Positions 1 to 13,100 are shown, numbered from the stretch's first letter. The stretch: 64,000 nucleotides of DNA from Hippophae tibetana (GCA_037013495.1 CM072812.1:70005340-70069339); one strand, 5' to 3'. The notes: generated by a model not told the origin, from the letters alone. Translations and numbers: made by a program.

Positions 1-1601
1 GTATGGATTAGCTCGAGTGGCTTCTTGGCTCTTGAGTTTGACTCCTTCGGAAAGCTTTGTCAGAATTGCTTCCCGAGTAGGCATCCTTTACAAAGTTGAT
101 CAGGATGGTTAATGCAAGATAGTCCCTTCACCATCTTCTTCTTAGACAACAGCTCCAATCCTCCAAAATTGAGATGTCCAAATCAAAGATGCCATAGCCA
201 CGATGCATCTTTATAGCAGGATTTCAGACACTTTGCAATGTCATTTTGTATGTTGATCAAGAACATTCTATTCTTTGACATTGGCATGTTAGCAATGAGG
301 TTATTCTTATCATCTTTTATAGAAAGATTACAATCCTTCATATGAATATCATAACCTTTCTCTAATAGTTTTCCTAAACTTAAGATGTTACTTTTCATAT
401 TTGGGACATAGTAAATATTGGAAATAAATTGATGTCGTCCATCTTTCAAGCGAATAAGAATGTTACCTCTTCCTTTCACTACTATGTTAGAATCATCTCC
501 AAATGAGACATTTTCGCTTACTGACTCATCTAGTTTCACGAACATGTCTTTCCTTCCACACATATGGTTGCTTGCACTGCTATCAAGATACCAAGCATTT
601 GGTTGACTAGCATCACCCTTCTTCCGTGCTACAAAAAAAATTTCTTTCTCATCCATCTTCTCATCTATGTAGTTGATTTTCTCATCTACTCTATTGTTAG
701 GAGCTCCACATTCTGAAGCATAATGTCCAAAGTTTTGACAATTATAGCATTGAACTTAAGATTTTCCATTCCTTGAGTTCATCCTCCCTCTTTCACGACT
801 TTGGGTTGAGCTTTCCGCTCTTTCAAAGTTGTTGGAATTGTTGTTATAATTCCAACCTCGTCCACGACCGTGGCTTCCACCTCGTCCACGACCTCTACCT
901 CTACCTCGACAACGTTGGTTTCTATCATTGCCTTGGCTTTCATGCTTATCCTTGAATTGCATCTTGAAGAGTTGCTCTGTGATCCCTTGCTTCTTCTTTT
1001 GCTTTTATTCATATGCTTGTAATGACCCATTGAGTTCATCAATGGTCATTTCTTCCAAATATTTTGTTTCTTCAATCGTCACGACAATGTGTTTAAATTT
1101 GGAATCTAATGAGTGAAGTATCTTTTCCATGATTCTGACATCTTCCAACATCTCACCGTTTCTTTTCAATTGATTAGAAACAACTGCGACATTCGAGAAA
1201 TAGTCATAAATAGATTTGAAGCTTTCATGTAGAGATTCAAACTCACCTCTTAGTGTTTGGAAAGGAACCTTCTTCACTTTCTCGGCTCCTTTGAAAGAAA
1301 TTTGAAGCTTATTCCACGCTGCTTTGGAAGATGTTGCATCTGAAATCTTCTCAAACCCATCATTATTTAAGGGTTGATAGATAAGAAAGAGGGCTTTCTT
1401 GTCTCCCTTTCTCAAATCCTTCAAAGATTCTTTTTGCACTTGCGTTAGAGTAGCTTCATCGTCTGGCTCACTTAAGCCTTTCTCTACAACTTCTCATACA
1501 TCATGTGTACCCAAAAGAGTCTTCATCTTGATACTCTAATTATCATAGTTGTTGTTGTTGAGTGTCAGGACTTGAAAAGATGACATGCCTCCACTTGACA
1601 T
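1..1601 (-). pseudogene. Copia-1 gag-protease-integrase (broken)
   Basis: Ty1/copia polyprotein read right to left and cut by the window edge. The gag start codon is at 1601-1599, the first ATG after the LTR and primer site. A UBN2-type gag domain fills about 1005-1439. An Arg/Gly-rich stretch leads to a CCHC zinc knuckle (CYNCQNFGHYASEC, about 700-745). The protease motif WYLDSSASNHM (about 570-600) has DSS instead of the usual DSG. A pre-integrase zinc-binding region (LWHL then GHLNFGG) follows at 1-190. In-frame stops occur early in gag, just before the zinc knuckle and in the integrase. Several look like TGG-to-TAG/TGA or CAA-to-TAA changes, as expected from decay of methylated cytosines. 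RT and RNase H would lie left of the window. It cannot make an intact polyprotein. Confidence 0.92.
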
Positions 1602-1928
1602 AACTTTCAATATAGTGAGAATTTTCAACTTCTGATCGCACAGATGGATTCTGAACGTCGAAAAACCTTAAGAGGAACTCTAAAAAAAATCTGATTTTTT
1701 TGGCCAACGATCAAAGTTAACTATCAAAGTCAACTTTTTGGTCAACTATTTCGGCGGCTTTGTCAAACGGGTTGACTAGGTGAGTTAACTCACTTTCTAG
1801 CAGAACCTTCCGGAGGATCGTGGTGGCGCGTCCGAACTCTAATCGGGATGACTCTTGCGGAGTTGGATTTGTCTCGTCGAGAGCTTCGATTTGATATAAA
1901 ATAGTGTATATTTATATTTCCAAATACA

Positions 1929-1940
1929 GCTCTGATACCA
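1929..1940 (-). other. Copia-1 primer binding site
   Basis: On the - strand this reads TGGTATCAGAGC, the usual copia match to the 3' end of initiator methionine tRNA. It sits three bases inside the LTR edge at 1944, which fixes the element's orientation and LTR boundary. Confidence 0.9.
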
Positions 1941-1943
1941 CTT

Positions 1944-2255
1944 TGTTGGAATATTATGGATCAAAACTCTCAAAACTCAAGAAACTCAAGAACAATTTTT
2001 CAAAAACTCTAAAACTTTTGTTTCTGATTTCTTTAACTTGATTATTACATTGCTACTGAGAGGTATTTATAGAAACAACTAATAAATCTAAGCCATACAA
2101 TATAAGCCTACCAAAACAATCTAAATCATACACATATCTCCTTACCTAACCCATTTATTTTTTTCTGCACACCAACCATGAGTTTTATTCTTATCAATCC
2201 AGATCATCACCATAAAAGCTTCCATGAGCTGGACATAGGCTATAATATTTCAAAG
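1944..2255 (-). repeat. Copia-1 5' LTR
   Basis: About 312 bp. The inner edge on the + strand begins TGTTGGAATATTATGG. The outer edge near 2241-2255 is a decayed inverted match (TATAATATTTCAAAG). A TATA-like TCTATAAATA lies on the - strand at about 2063-2072. The second LTR is outside the window. The outer edge abuts the gag of Copia-2 directly, so Copia-1 inserted into Copia-2. Confidence 0.82.
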
Positions 2256-2917
2256 AGTGTTTTTTATTTCTTTGGGCTTGTAAACAAGTTTACAAACAAA
2301 CACTATAATCTTTTCAGATAGCATCCTCTCAGTTAGTATTAAAAAAACATTGTCACAATTTTCATCTAAACCACCCAATATAGTCATTAATTTTTCATCT
2401 CCAATGAGGCCATATCAAGTTGAAAGTAGTTCATCAGTGAGCATTTCAATTTGAAGCATATAGTCAAAAATGCTAAAGGTTCCTTTATTTAAGTTTTGCA
2501 GCTTTTCCTTTACTTGAATTACCTTAGCATATGATTTGGAAGCATATGATTTTTTCTAGCCTCTACCCATGCATCCTTGGAGGTATCAAACCCAAAAAAT
2601 TTCTTGAGCATATCATCATTCATTAATGACATGAGCCAACACCTTAGAATTTCACCTTGTTTCTTACAATTTTTGTAGATAGGATTTAGGCAACCATCTG
2701 ATTAGAGTTGCAAAGGAGGATCAAGGAGAATATAATGTGCTAACTCTAAGCTGTACATTATTTTTGTAATTTGATGTTTCCATATAGTTTAGTTTTTTTC
2801 ATTCAATTTGATAGCTACTAGAATATTGTGAAAAGCTTTATCAACTTGATTAGAGTTAGGATCAATGACTATAGGATCTAGTGCTGTTGGAGGAACAACC
2901 TGATGTTGGGCATCCAT
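2256..2917 (-). pseudogene. Copia-2 gag fragment
   Basis: Start of a second, unrelated copia gag, with start codon at 2917-2915 (MDAQHQVVPP...). Readable blocks include AIKLNEKN, LAHYILLDPPLQ, FGFDTSKDAWVEA and a following helical gag segment. These fit the copia gag family in which a short variable N-terminus precedes a UBN2-like core. Several in-frame stops (after NEKN and after PPLQL) and frame changes show that it is dead. It is cut at 2256 by the Copia-1 LTR, so the rest of Copia-2 is expected beyond the left window edge. Confidence 0.8.
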
Positions 2918-2996
2918 GGTGCATAAAGAAGAAGAAAAACTGAACCAGGAAAAACATACTCATTAAGGTGAATGCTTTGATACCAGAAGAAATTGG

Positions 2997-3351
2997 TGTT
3001 GAGATACATGAAGAAGAAGAACAAGATGGAACATTTAAGAGAAGCTAGAAAATAGAGATAGCATTAATATTTCATAAATTTCATTTGTTTACAATACATG
3101 TATTTATATAAAATGTAAGAACTTGATACTCAAGGATCCTTTAATGAAATTATTCCAATACTATTCTTTGAAATTGTATTTTTTTTCATCACTGATTTAT
3201 GATTTTTCCTCTAATAACCTTGCCCGTTTCATGACTGAGGTGTGAGGTGTGAGGTGTGCCTTTGATTTATTGAATGCCATGTGCTTTGTTTTGTTGCTTG
3301 TATGATTGGTTGTGTGCAATACCATATACCTTGATAACATATCTTCCAACA
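2997..3351 (-). repeat. Copia-2 5' LTR
   Basis: About 355 bp. It begins TGTTGAGATACATG on the + strand and ends ATATCTTCCAACA, so the ends form an imperfect inverted repeat of the TGTTGG...CCAACA type. A primer-site variant (TGGTATCAAAGC on the - strand) is at 2974-2985. A TATA-like CATTTTATATAAATA on the - strand is near 3100-3115. Confidence 0.78.
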
Positions 3352-3521
3352 TAACCCTTTATACTGTATTAGAGAGGAAGAGAAGAGTAGGAAGAAGAAA
3401 AAATAAAAAGATCCCTACCCCTTTATTACAATATCTATCCTTAAATTTTCATTAAAGGCATATGATATCATTAAGCATTAAACCTAAAATATTTTATTTT
3501 GGTGATAAAACGTAATAAAAT

Positions 3522-4165
3522 TGTTATAAATTAGCACTAGTGGAAGCAAATTTCGGGTTCAATTTAGTTGCACAAATATATAATTATGGGTAACAGCAAA
3601 ATAATAATCAGTGAGAAAATAAATGACACGATTTAAGTGATTCAACTCTTCAATATGAAAAGTCTACTCTACTGATGATGGCACACCGAGGAAAATTCAC
3701 TAATAATCAAATGGAGATACAAACAAAAATCTTCCGAGATTCACAAAATTATACCAAAACCCAAATATCCACCAGAAAATAACTCTCTCTAATTTACTGG
3801 TAATATATAACAAAATAAATTAACAAATTTTCTATTTAATCAAATATTACCATATAAATAAATAACTGTTTGTAGCTTCTCCTATGATTAGTAGCTCGAG
3901 CAGAGAGAGAACATTGGAGCAGACCCCAGTAGGAGTAGCTATGAACCCACAATGAGAAAACAGTGGCGTAGACGACATACCTAAGCAACGAACAACGTGG
4001 AAAAGGTTGGTCATTTCCTCTTCCTCTCTATCCTTTGAATGTATAAATAAATCATGTTTCTTTTATCTATCGTAAGTCTTCTTCTTCTTTGTCTCGCTAC
4101 TTCTTCTATTCTCAGTTTTTTTAGATCTGGCAGCTAGCTTGCTTCCTTCTTTCATAGAAACAACA
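3522..4165 (-). repeat. Copia-3 3' LTR
   Basis: Starts TGTTATAAATTAGCAC and ends GAAACAACA. It matches 8398-9051 along its whole length, including GTAGCTCGAGCAGAGAGA. A purine-rich tract on the - strand (AAGGTGGAGATT, about 4188-4200) lies just inside and is the likely polypurine tract. Confidence 0.88.
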
Positions 4166-4531
4166 TATATATGGATTTTGGGTCAATTTAATGAATCTCC
4201 ACCTTACTTCAAAATAAAAAAAAGTTCTTCAAATATGAAACTCTTTGGATTACCAAATTACCATCGTCCAAAACCCCGAAGGGTGATCATATAATGCAAA
4301 CAACAATCAAGTCCAAGCAATACTTGAACTTGTTAAATGTAATTGGTTTGGTTAACATATCAGCTGGATTTTCTGTAGTGACTATCTTATTGACAACAAT
4401 AGCACCCTAAGAACAATGTCACGAATGAAGTGATATCTAACATCAATACTTTTGGTTCTTTTATGATATATAGTATTCTTGGTCAAGTATATCGCATTTT
4501 GACTATCATAAAATACAACATAATTATCCTA

Positions 4532-7500
4532 CTATAAACCCAAATCATAAATGAAACCTCTAAGCCAAATAGCTTCTTTCACTACTTTTGCTACTGCCTT
4601 ATATTCTGCCTTTGTGGTAGACAAAGCAACTGTAGACTGTAAAGTAGTCTTCCAACTAATGACACAATGAGAAATAGTGAAGACATAATTTGTCAGAGAT
4701 ATTCTTCTATCCAAATCACCAGCATAACTGGAGTCCACATAACCAATAACATTGCAACTAGAATTAGAACTTCCATCAAATACCAAACCAAAATTGCATG
4801 TGCCTCTTAAATATTGAAGTATCCATTTCACTACTTGCCAATTACCCTTACCAGGATTACCCATATATCTGTTGACAACACTAACTGCATGTGAAATTTC
4901 TGGACGAGTATAAACCATAGCATACATCAAACTACCAACAACACTAGCATATGAAACCTGAGACATGTACTGCTCACCTTCTTCTAACTGTGGTGACAAA
5001 TCCAAAGAAAGCTTGAAATACGCAACTAATGGTGTATTCACACGTTTAGAATCTTTCATACCAAAGTGTTCAAGAAATTTTTCAATATAAATTTTCCGAG
5101 TCAAATAAAGCTTGCCCACTTTTCTATCCCTATAAATTTCAATGCCCAAAATTTTCTTCACTACACCCAAATCTTTCATCTCAAACTCACCACTAAGTTG
5201 AGACTTTACTTTTTGAATCTCAGACTTATTCTTAAAAGCAATCAGCATGTCATCAACATAAAGCAAAAACTAAACAAATGAACTGTCATGAAATCTTTTA
5301 TGATAAACATAAATATCATAATCACTCCTAGAGTAACCATGATCAATCATAAAATAATCAAACCGATTATACCACTACCTAGGGGATTACTTCAATCCAT
5401 ATAAAGATTTTTTCAATAAACAACACATGATCTTCCTTACTTGGAACCAAAAACCCCTCTAGTTGATGCATATATATTTGTTCCTCAAGCTCACCATGTA
5501 AGAAGGTTATCTTGACATCAAGCTATTCTATCTTCATGTCAAGCAACACAACCATAGCAAGCAACAAACAAATAGAGAGATGTTTCACAACGGGTGAAAA
5601 TACTTCATTGAAGTCAATACCTTTATTCTAACAATAACCCTTTGCAATAACATATGCCTTGAACCTAGTTGCTTCAACCTTAGGTATAATTTCATTTTTC
5701 TTGAAGACCCATTTGTTTCCAACAATCTTCTAACCTTTAGGAAGTTTCACCGATTCCCAAGTATGATTCTTATGAAGTGATTCAATCTCTTCATTCATAG
5801 TAAGTAGCTACTGAATAGACTCATCACAAGTGATAGCTTCATGATAACTAGAAGGTTCATACACCTCAAAAGACTCAACCATAGATAATGCAAAAGAAAC
5901 TAAGTTTGTATCTATGTACCTTAGAGGACGTAAAATCTCTCTTATTCCTTTACCCTAAGAGATACTATATGGTTACTCATGTTGCTCTTCTATTACAACA
6001 TAAGCATAATCATCTATCTCATCCACAGATGGCTGATATGAAGTGCCCCTTGCACTTGACTAGGAGTTTCACTCTCAAGCTCTACCTGGTCAATAACACT
6101 ATGGTCTTTACCAACAACAATAGACTCTTTTTTTCTTTTACAACATGAAAAACTCATCAAACTTAACATCTCTACTAATAAAAAATTTAGGTGACTTGGG
6201 TTCAACATACCATAATCTATATACCTTCATCCCGGAAGGATTCCCTAAAAAAATTCATTTCAATGCCCTAGGCTCAAGTTTACCATCATTAACATGAGTA
6301 TAAGTAGAAAAACCAAAAAACTTTCATATCAGAATAATTAGTAGGAGTACCAGATAATACTTCAAATGGAGTCTTCAACTCAATTGCAGTTAATGGAGAC
6401 TGATTCCCCAAATAGAAGGAATGGTTACATGCTTCAGCCCGAAAGGATTTATCCAAGTCAACTTGAAAGAGCATATAATGAGTTCTTTCTAAGAGAGTCC
6501 TATTCATACGTTTTGCAACTCCATTTTGCTATTTTGTATGACACACAGTGCGGTATCTCACTATGCCATTTCTTTCACATAACTCATTAAACTGACTTTC
6601 ACAAAATTCCAAATCATTATCAGTTCTCAAATGCTTGATTTTGTTGCTTGTTTGATTGTCTATACAAGTCTTGAATTTTACAAATTTTGAGAACGTATCA
6701 TTCTTGTTCTTCAAAAAATACACCTAAACAAGATGGAAGAAGTCATCAATAAAATTCAACATATAACTAGCACCACTCATAGACACAACACGATAATGAA
6801 CCCAAAGATCTGAATGAATATAATTAACAACACCTTTCTTTTTATGGATGGTTGTACTAAACTTAACCCTACGATGCTTTCCATAGACACAATGCTCACA
6901 TAAATCAAGCTTCCCAATTTTCTGATTACCAAGAAAATCCCGTTTGCTCAAAATAGACATCATTGCCTCACTCATATGCTCTAACCACATATACCATAAT
7001 CGAGTAGTATCAGAATCTTGATCTAATGAGGAAAAAATTGAAACACTGCCAATAATAGTGCTACCTTGAAGCACATAGAGGCAACACAATAATTTCTCTT
7101 TAATAACAATGAGAGCACCCTTACTAGCTCAAACTCTACCTTCAGCTATATACTTGTAGCCTTGTGAATCAAGAGTATCCAAAGATATCAAGTTCTTTTT
7201 CAAATCTGGAACATGGAGAACATCTTTCAAAGTCCTAGCAATATCATTATACGTTTTAATTCAGACAATACTAATACCAACAACCTTGTAGGACACATTG
7301 TTTCCCATCAAGACAACACCCTATCTATAGACTAATAAGAGGCAAACCGGCCTCTATTGGGGCACATATGGTAAGTGCAACCCGAATCAAGAATCCAAAC
7401 ATCTCTAGGAGGACCAATAGATACTGATGGAATATTTTCACCATTTGAACCAGAACTATCTACAACACTAGCAATATCACTAGTACCATAAGACATTGTG

Positions 7501-8250
7501 GCAGATTTTCCTTTGCTTTTGAGTTTCAAACAATTTACTTTCCAGTGCCCTTCTTAACGACAATAGTTGTATTTATCCATTCGCTTTCTAGATTTGTATC
7601 TAGACTTGCCTCTATTGTTACTTAAGCCTTTTTTCTTGATTTCTACCTTTGACAAATAAACCATTACTATTATTATTGTTGCTTGTAGACACCTTTTTTC
7701 TTCAACTCTCTAAAATTCAAAGTTACTTTTACATCCTTCAAAAAAATAATGTCTCGCCCATATAGCATGGTATCAATAAAATGTTCAAATGAACGAGGTA
7801 AAGAACATAATAGAACTAAGACATTATCCTCATCGTCAATTTTAACACCACCATTTTTTAGATCACGAATAATTTTAGTAAATTCATGAAGGTGATAGTG
7901 TAAAGGTATACCTTCAAACATTCTAAATGTATACAAATGTTGCTTCAAATATAACCGACTTTCCAAAGAATTTGTCACATACAAATTCTCCAATTTAAGC
8001 CATAACTCAGCGGGAGATTTCTTATCACCAACCTCGTGTAGTACCTCATCAGACAAAGATAACTGAATTGAACTGAGAGTATTTTCAATCAATGCATTTT
8101 TTTCTTCATCAGTCAATTTTTCTGACAATTATACTTACTTTGAAGTGTCTTAACGAGCCCTTCTTTAACTAATAAGGTCTGCATTTTTATTCGCCATAGA
8201 CTGAAATCATTCCCACCATTGAATTTCTCAATTTCGTATTTTGTCACCAT
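4532..8250 (-). pseudogene. Copia-3 gag-pol polyprotein (broken)
   Basis: Gag starts at 8250 (MVTKYEIEKFNGGNDFSLWR), a Tnt1-type gag, and shifts frame near 8130 into the UBN2 core at 7673-8128. The zinc knuckle (7530-7575) has lost its first Cys (Cys to Tyr) and carries a stop. Protease shows WILDSGCTYHM near 7370-7400. Integrase lies at 6289-7089 in pieces, with SDLW, LRTDN and MNRTLLER visible; a zinc-binding His is lost (LWYMWLEHMSE). RT has the catalytic YVDDM near 5245. RNase H ends in TKAEYKAVAK...IWLRGF at 4532-4620. Many stops and shifts separate the blocks. Domain order is that of a Tork/Tnt1-like copia. Confidence 0.93.
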
Positions 8251-8397
8251 GATAGAAAACCTAATATTAAATAAACAAAAACATAACCCAAAAAATATGA
8301 AACCAATAAGATAACCAAAAGCTCAAAATAAATTCAAGTGAGAAAACTTGATCAGTTGCAATAAATAATAGAATGACCCAATGCTCTCGTACAAATT

Positions 8398-9051
8398 TGT
8401 TATAAATTAGCACTAAGGGAGGTGAATTTCGGGTCCAATTTAGTTGCACAAATATATAATTATGGATAACAATAAAATAATAATCAATGAAAATATAAAT
8501 GACACACAATGATTTAAGTGATTTAATTTTTTAATATGAAAAACTTACTACACTAACGACATCATATAAAAAAAAATATATTAATAATCAAATAGACATA
8601 CAAATAACAATATTTGTAGATTTACAAAATTGTAACAAAATCAAAATATCAATAAAAAATAAGTAAATCTAATTTACTAATAATATATAGGAAAATAAAT
8701 TAACTAATTTATTATTTAATCTAATATTACGGTGCAAATAAATAAGTGTCATCCGCTTCTCCTCTTATTAGTAGCTCGAGCAGAGAGAAAGAACAGTGGA
8801 GCAGACCCTAGTAGGAGCAATGATGAGCCCACGACGAGAAAACAGTGGCGCATGCGACAGACCCAAGCAACGAACAGCGTGGGATAGACCGGCAGTTGCT
8901 TCTTCTTCTCTACCCTTCGAATGTACAAAGAAATCATGTTTCTTTAATCTGTTGTAAGTCCTCTTATTCTCTGTCTTGCTGCTTCTTCTATTCTCAATTT
9001 TGTTTTTCAGTTCTGGCACCTAGCATGCTTCCTTCTCTCGTAGTGACAACA
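8398..9051 (-). repeat. Copia-3 5' LTR
   Basis: Starts TGTTATAAATTAGCAC and ends GTGACAACA. A degenerate primer site (GCTCTCGTACAA on the + strand, 8383-8394) adjoins it. Compared with the other LTR, differences here are mostly C-to-T or G-to-A. Confidence 0.88.
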
Positions 9052-9711
9052 CACACACACACACACATATATATAAAGCAAAGGTTTAATATACGAGTGT
9101 TTAATATATGAGTTTTTGATATATATACACTAATTATTTTCAAATAAAATGAATAACCCTTCTAGACTCCATTATTAAGTATGAACAACCTAGTTTTTCA
9201 AATTTAGCAGGAGATTTGAGGTAGAGTATGTTTTTTTTTTTGACGTACAAAACCTTTATTATATTAATAGATGATAACTCGTATAATAATTTTTATAATA
9301 ATTTATGCTTGAATTACATAAGCTGTTGCTAGAATTTTTCAAATATTTTTAATTTTTATTTTATTTTTTTATAATTTAATTCATTTATCTTTTAAGTTTT
9401 AGACTTTAATGCCCTGCTTTTTTATGTGGTTGAAGTTTAGTTTCAAGTTCTAAAATTATAATGTAAAAATTAAAAAAATGTATACAAAATTATAAATAAA
9501 AAAACTATATAGAAAAAAAATCTTGAAAAAATTTAACAACTATTTATATAATTTATAAACAATTAACATAATTTAATAAACATTAATTATATTAGATATA
9601 GAACTATGGTTATAGATCATCTTTGAATAAATGGATATCTACCAACCACGCTAATGCAATTCAACACATCAAGCAACACACCACCAACAAGTAAAAATAC
9701 TTACGATATAT

Positions 9712-9748
<37 letters not shown>

Positions 9749-9790
9749 TTTTATTAATATGTACACTTTTAAACACCAAAATATGGGTAT
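9052..9790. other. AT-rich spacer with CA and TA microsatellites
   Basis: No gene seen. It opens with a (CA)n(TA)n run that begins at the LTR edge. A long TA run is at about 9716-9742. The rest is AT-rich with homopolymers and separates Copia-3 from the PAL promoter. Confidence 0.7.
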
Positions 9791-9815
9791 TGGTCCGCTA
9801 GTTTCCATGGGTGCC

Positions 9816-9922
9816 ACGTAGCAAAATCATAGCGGTGAGATAATTGTGGTTGATCGTATGGCCACATTTTAATTTCAACCAACCCCCTTGTGACCCTCTG
9901 CCACCCCTTATGCTCACCTACC
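9816..9922 (+). promoter_or_regulatory. PAL promoter: AC-I, AC-II and ACGT boxes
   Basis: ACCAACC (AC-II) is at 9878-9884 and ACCTACC (AC-I) at 9916-9922. These are the classic R2R3-MYB sites that co-regulate phenylpropanoid and lignin genes. GCCACGTAGC at 9813-9822 has the ACGT core bound by bZIP/bHLH factors. They lie about 80-210 bp upstream of the TATA-like box, the usual position. The sequence matches are seen directly; that they are active is inferred. Confidence 0.75.
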
Positions 9923-9991
9923 CATTGCCACTCTCGTTCACTTTAATTTCACACTCTCTTTCTTTCTATCTTCTCCTATTTTTTTATTTTA

Positions 9992-10132
9992 TTTAAACCC
10001 ACTTCTTCTCTTCGTCTACTTCTCAGGAAATCCACACCAATTGCTAGAGATTTCCTCTCTCATCAATCTTCACATTCTCTTTAATCGATCTCTTCCTCTT
10101 TTATTAAAACCCACTTCTCAAATTTGATTGAT
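9992..10132 (+). promoter_or_regulatory. PAL core promoter and 5' UTR
   Basis: A TATA-like TATTTAAAC is at 9992-10000. Transcription would start near 10025-10030 and give a pyrimidine-rich leader of about 100 bases (TTCTC repeats) with no ATG before the PAL start at 10133. Confidence 0.6.
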
Positions 10133-13100
10133 ATGGAGACTCAGAGACAAAATGGAGATCATTACAAAAATGGTTCCTTGGGAATTAGCTTATGTAGTGA
10201 AAAGAAAGACCCATTGAATTGGGAATATGCAGCTAAGTCATTAAAAGGAAGTCATTTAGAGGACGTGAAGAAAATGGTGGCAGAGTTTAGAAAGCCTTTG
10301 GTTAAACTTGGTGGAGAGAGTTTGACTATTTCTCAGGTAGCTGCAATTGCTACAAATAGTAACGAGTTTGGTCTGAAAGTGGAACTATCAGAGGATGCTA
10401 GGGCTCAAGTTAAGGCCAGCAGTGATTGGGTAATGGATAGCATGAATAAAGGTACAGATAGTTATGGTGTTACCACTGGATTTGGTGCTACTTCTCATAG
10501 ACGTACAAAACAAGGTGCTGCTCTTCAGAAGGAATTGATTAGGTAAGCTAAATATTTATACTACTTATATTTAAACTTATCAATATTATCTAAAATAAAT
10601 ATATATTTTTTACTTTTCAAAATATTTATACTATAATAAAATCGGTGTAAAAGTGGATATAGGTATGAAATTTTATGGAAATGCGTTTGATATTTAAAAG
10701 ATACTAAAAGCATTCCCTTTTTGTGTAGAAGTAATTCACCATTTTACTTGATGGATTATTTTATGAGTAACTAATAATTATAAAATATATAAATAAAATG
10801 TTTTTCTTTTATGTAATAAAAGTTTATATTTTTAATTATTTTTGTTTTGATGTGTAATTACTGAAGAATTGCACTAATTTTGTATTTAGTAGAAAAATGT
10901 TATATTATGTGTTGTTCTTTTTGTTTTTTGTTTTCCTGATAAGAAGGCTTCTGTTAAATAACTTTTAGCTGTTTGTTTTTGTTGATGGGTAGTAGCCGAA
11001 TTTCGTTTATTTGACTGAGTTGAAAAGGGCAAGTCTTCAATTTATTTATTTATTTTTGAGATTAAGTATGGAATTAATCGGTAATTAGTAATTAGCGTGA
11101 AATATTCATTTGATGAGAGAGCAAGTTTATTGAGATAGTAGTTGGTTTTACCATGCTTTAAATAATTATAAATTCACTAATAAATTATTATGATTATTGT
11201 GAAATTATGAAAGAAGAGGAAACAAAATAATAATAATAATAATAATAATAATATCAATAATCTTATGTTAATTGTCAAGGATTTAGAAGGTATGGTATTA
11301 TCGTTATTCTTGATGAGGTTTTGAGTATATAGTAATATTTTTGGATATGTCTGAAAATAAAGAAATTAAATAGCTTAAGGATTGAATTTAATATTTTTCA
11401 ATTTCTATCGATATTTTTTTCATATATTAATAAAATATTGGTATAGTTTCCTTCATGGTCTTGTCTTCACCTTGCTTTCTTTCCATTTATATTCAAGATT
11501 AGGTTTTTTTTTCTTCTTCTTCTTCTTCTTCTCAATGCATTTTGGGATACAAGAAACACTCACAGCTAATTATTCTAAATTATGGGAGAGGTATTCGAGC
11601 ATACATCCAAGGAATATGGGACACCATTTTTACTACCAGGCTACTAGGATTATTTTAACTGTATATATTTTCTCTCGCTCTAAATCTTCAAATCCAATTA
11701 ATGTAAATACATCAAAGAAATTTAATTCCAAATAAGGAAACGGGATTAATTTTTAACCCTGTTTTCAGAATTTTTTTGGTCAGTTTCTTAATCTTGTTGT
11801 TTTATTATTAGATTTTGTTTGGTTTTCAATGATTTACATGCCTACCATGGTTATCAAATGAAATTAGGTTCCTTCTTTTGTTTTTGTATTTTAGATTTTT
11901 AAACGCTGGAATCTTTGGGAATGGAACAGAGTCAAGCCATACACTACCTCACTCAGCAACAAGAGCTGCCATGTTGGTTAGGATCAACACACTCCTCCAA
12001 GGCTATTCTGGTATTAGATTTGAAATCTTAGAAGCTATCACTAAGCTTCTCAACCATAACATCACTCCATGTTTGCCTCTACGTGGAACAATCACTGCTT
12101 CTGGTGATTTAGTCCCTCTGTCTTACATTGCTGGCCTACTAACTGGTCGACCAAATTCCAAAGCGGTCGGCCCTAATAGTGAGTGCCTTAGTGCTACTGA
12201 AGCTTTCAATAAAGCTGGAATCACTTCTGGATTCTTTGAATTACAGCCAAAAGAAGGTTTAGCTCTTGTTAATGGCACTGCTGTTGGTTCAGGCTTAGCT
12301 TCTATGGTTCTTTTTGATGCTAATATTCTTGTCTTGTTGTCTGAAATCTTATCTGGAGTATTCACCGAAGTTATGCATGGGAAGCCTGAATTCACTGATC
12401 ATTTGACACATAAGTTGAAACATCATCCTGGACAAATTGAGGCTGCTGCTATTATGGAACATATTTTGGATGGTAGTGCTTATGTGAAAGCTGGTAAAAA
12501 GTTGCATGAGATTGATCCTCTGCAAAAACCGAAGCAAGATCGTTATGCTCTTAGAACTTCACCTCAATGGCTCGGTCCTCAAATCGAAGTTATTCGGTAT
12601 GCAACCAAGTCTATTGAGAGGGAAATTAATTCAGTGAATGACAATCCTCTCATTGATGTGTCAAGAAACAAGGCACTTCATGGTGGAAACTTTCAAGGTA
12701 CTCCAATTGGAGTTTCTATGGATAATACACGTTTGGCACTTGCAGCAATTGGGAAACTCATGTTTGCTCAATTCTCTGAGCTTGTCAACGATTTTTACAA
12801 CAACGGGTTGCCATCAAATCTATCAGGTGGTAGGAACCCTAGTCTGGATTATGGTTTCAAAGGGGCTGAAATTGCTATGGCATCTTATTGCTCTGAGATG
12901 CAGTTCCTTGCAAATCCCGTCACTAACCATGTTCAAAGTGCCGAGCAGCACAACCAGGATGTGAACTCTTTAGGATTGATCTCTTCAAGGAAAACATCTG
13001 AAGCTGTTGAAATCTTGAAGCTCATGTCTTCTACTTATTTGGTGGCTCTTTGCCAAGCCATTGACTTGAGGCATTTGGAAGAGAATTTGAAGAACACAGT

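Larger units (their letters stand above)
3522..9051 (-). mobile_element. Copia-3, complete Ty1/copia element, Tnt1-like
   Basis: Both LTRs (644 and 654 bp) and the full gag-protease-integrase-RT-RNase H order are present on the - strand. The LTRs differ at roughly one site in six by eye, so the insertion is old. The outer edges are blurred by a CA/TA microsatellite at 9047-9075, and I could not identify a target duplication. The 170 bp between Copia-2 and Copia-3 (3352-3521) hold no gene. Confidence 0.9.

Noticed and set aside
779-1042. Gly/Arg/Val-rich frames overlapping Copia-1 gag
   Set aside because: Alternate frames of the Arg/Gly-rich linker before the zinc knuckle.
3522-9075. A 5-bp target duplication around Copia-3
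   Set aside because: Left flank AAAAT has no match at the right edge, which runs into a CA/TA microsatellite.
12123-12395. Open frame antisense to PAL exon 2
   Set aside because: It mirrors a codon-constrained exon on the other strand and has no domain. PAL exons commonly give such frames.
12638-12964. 108-codon frame overlapping PAL on the same strand
   Set aside because: Out-of-frame reading of the conserved PAL core; no independent signal.
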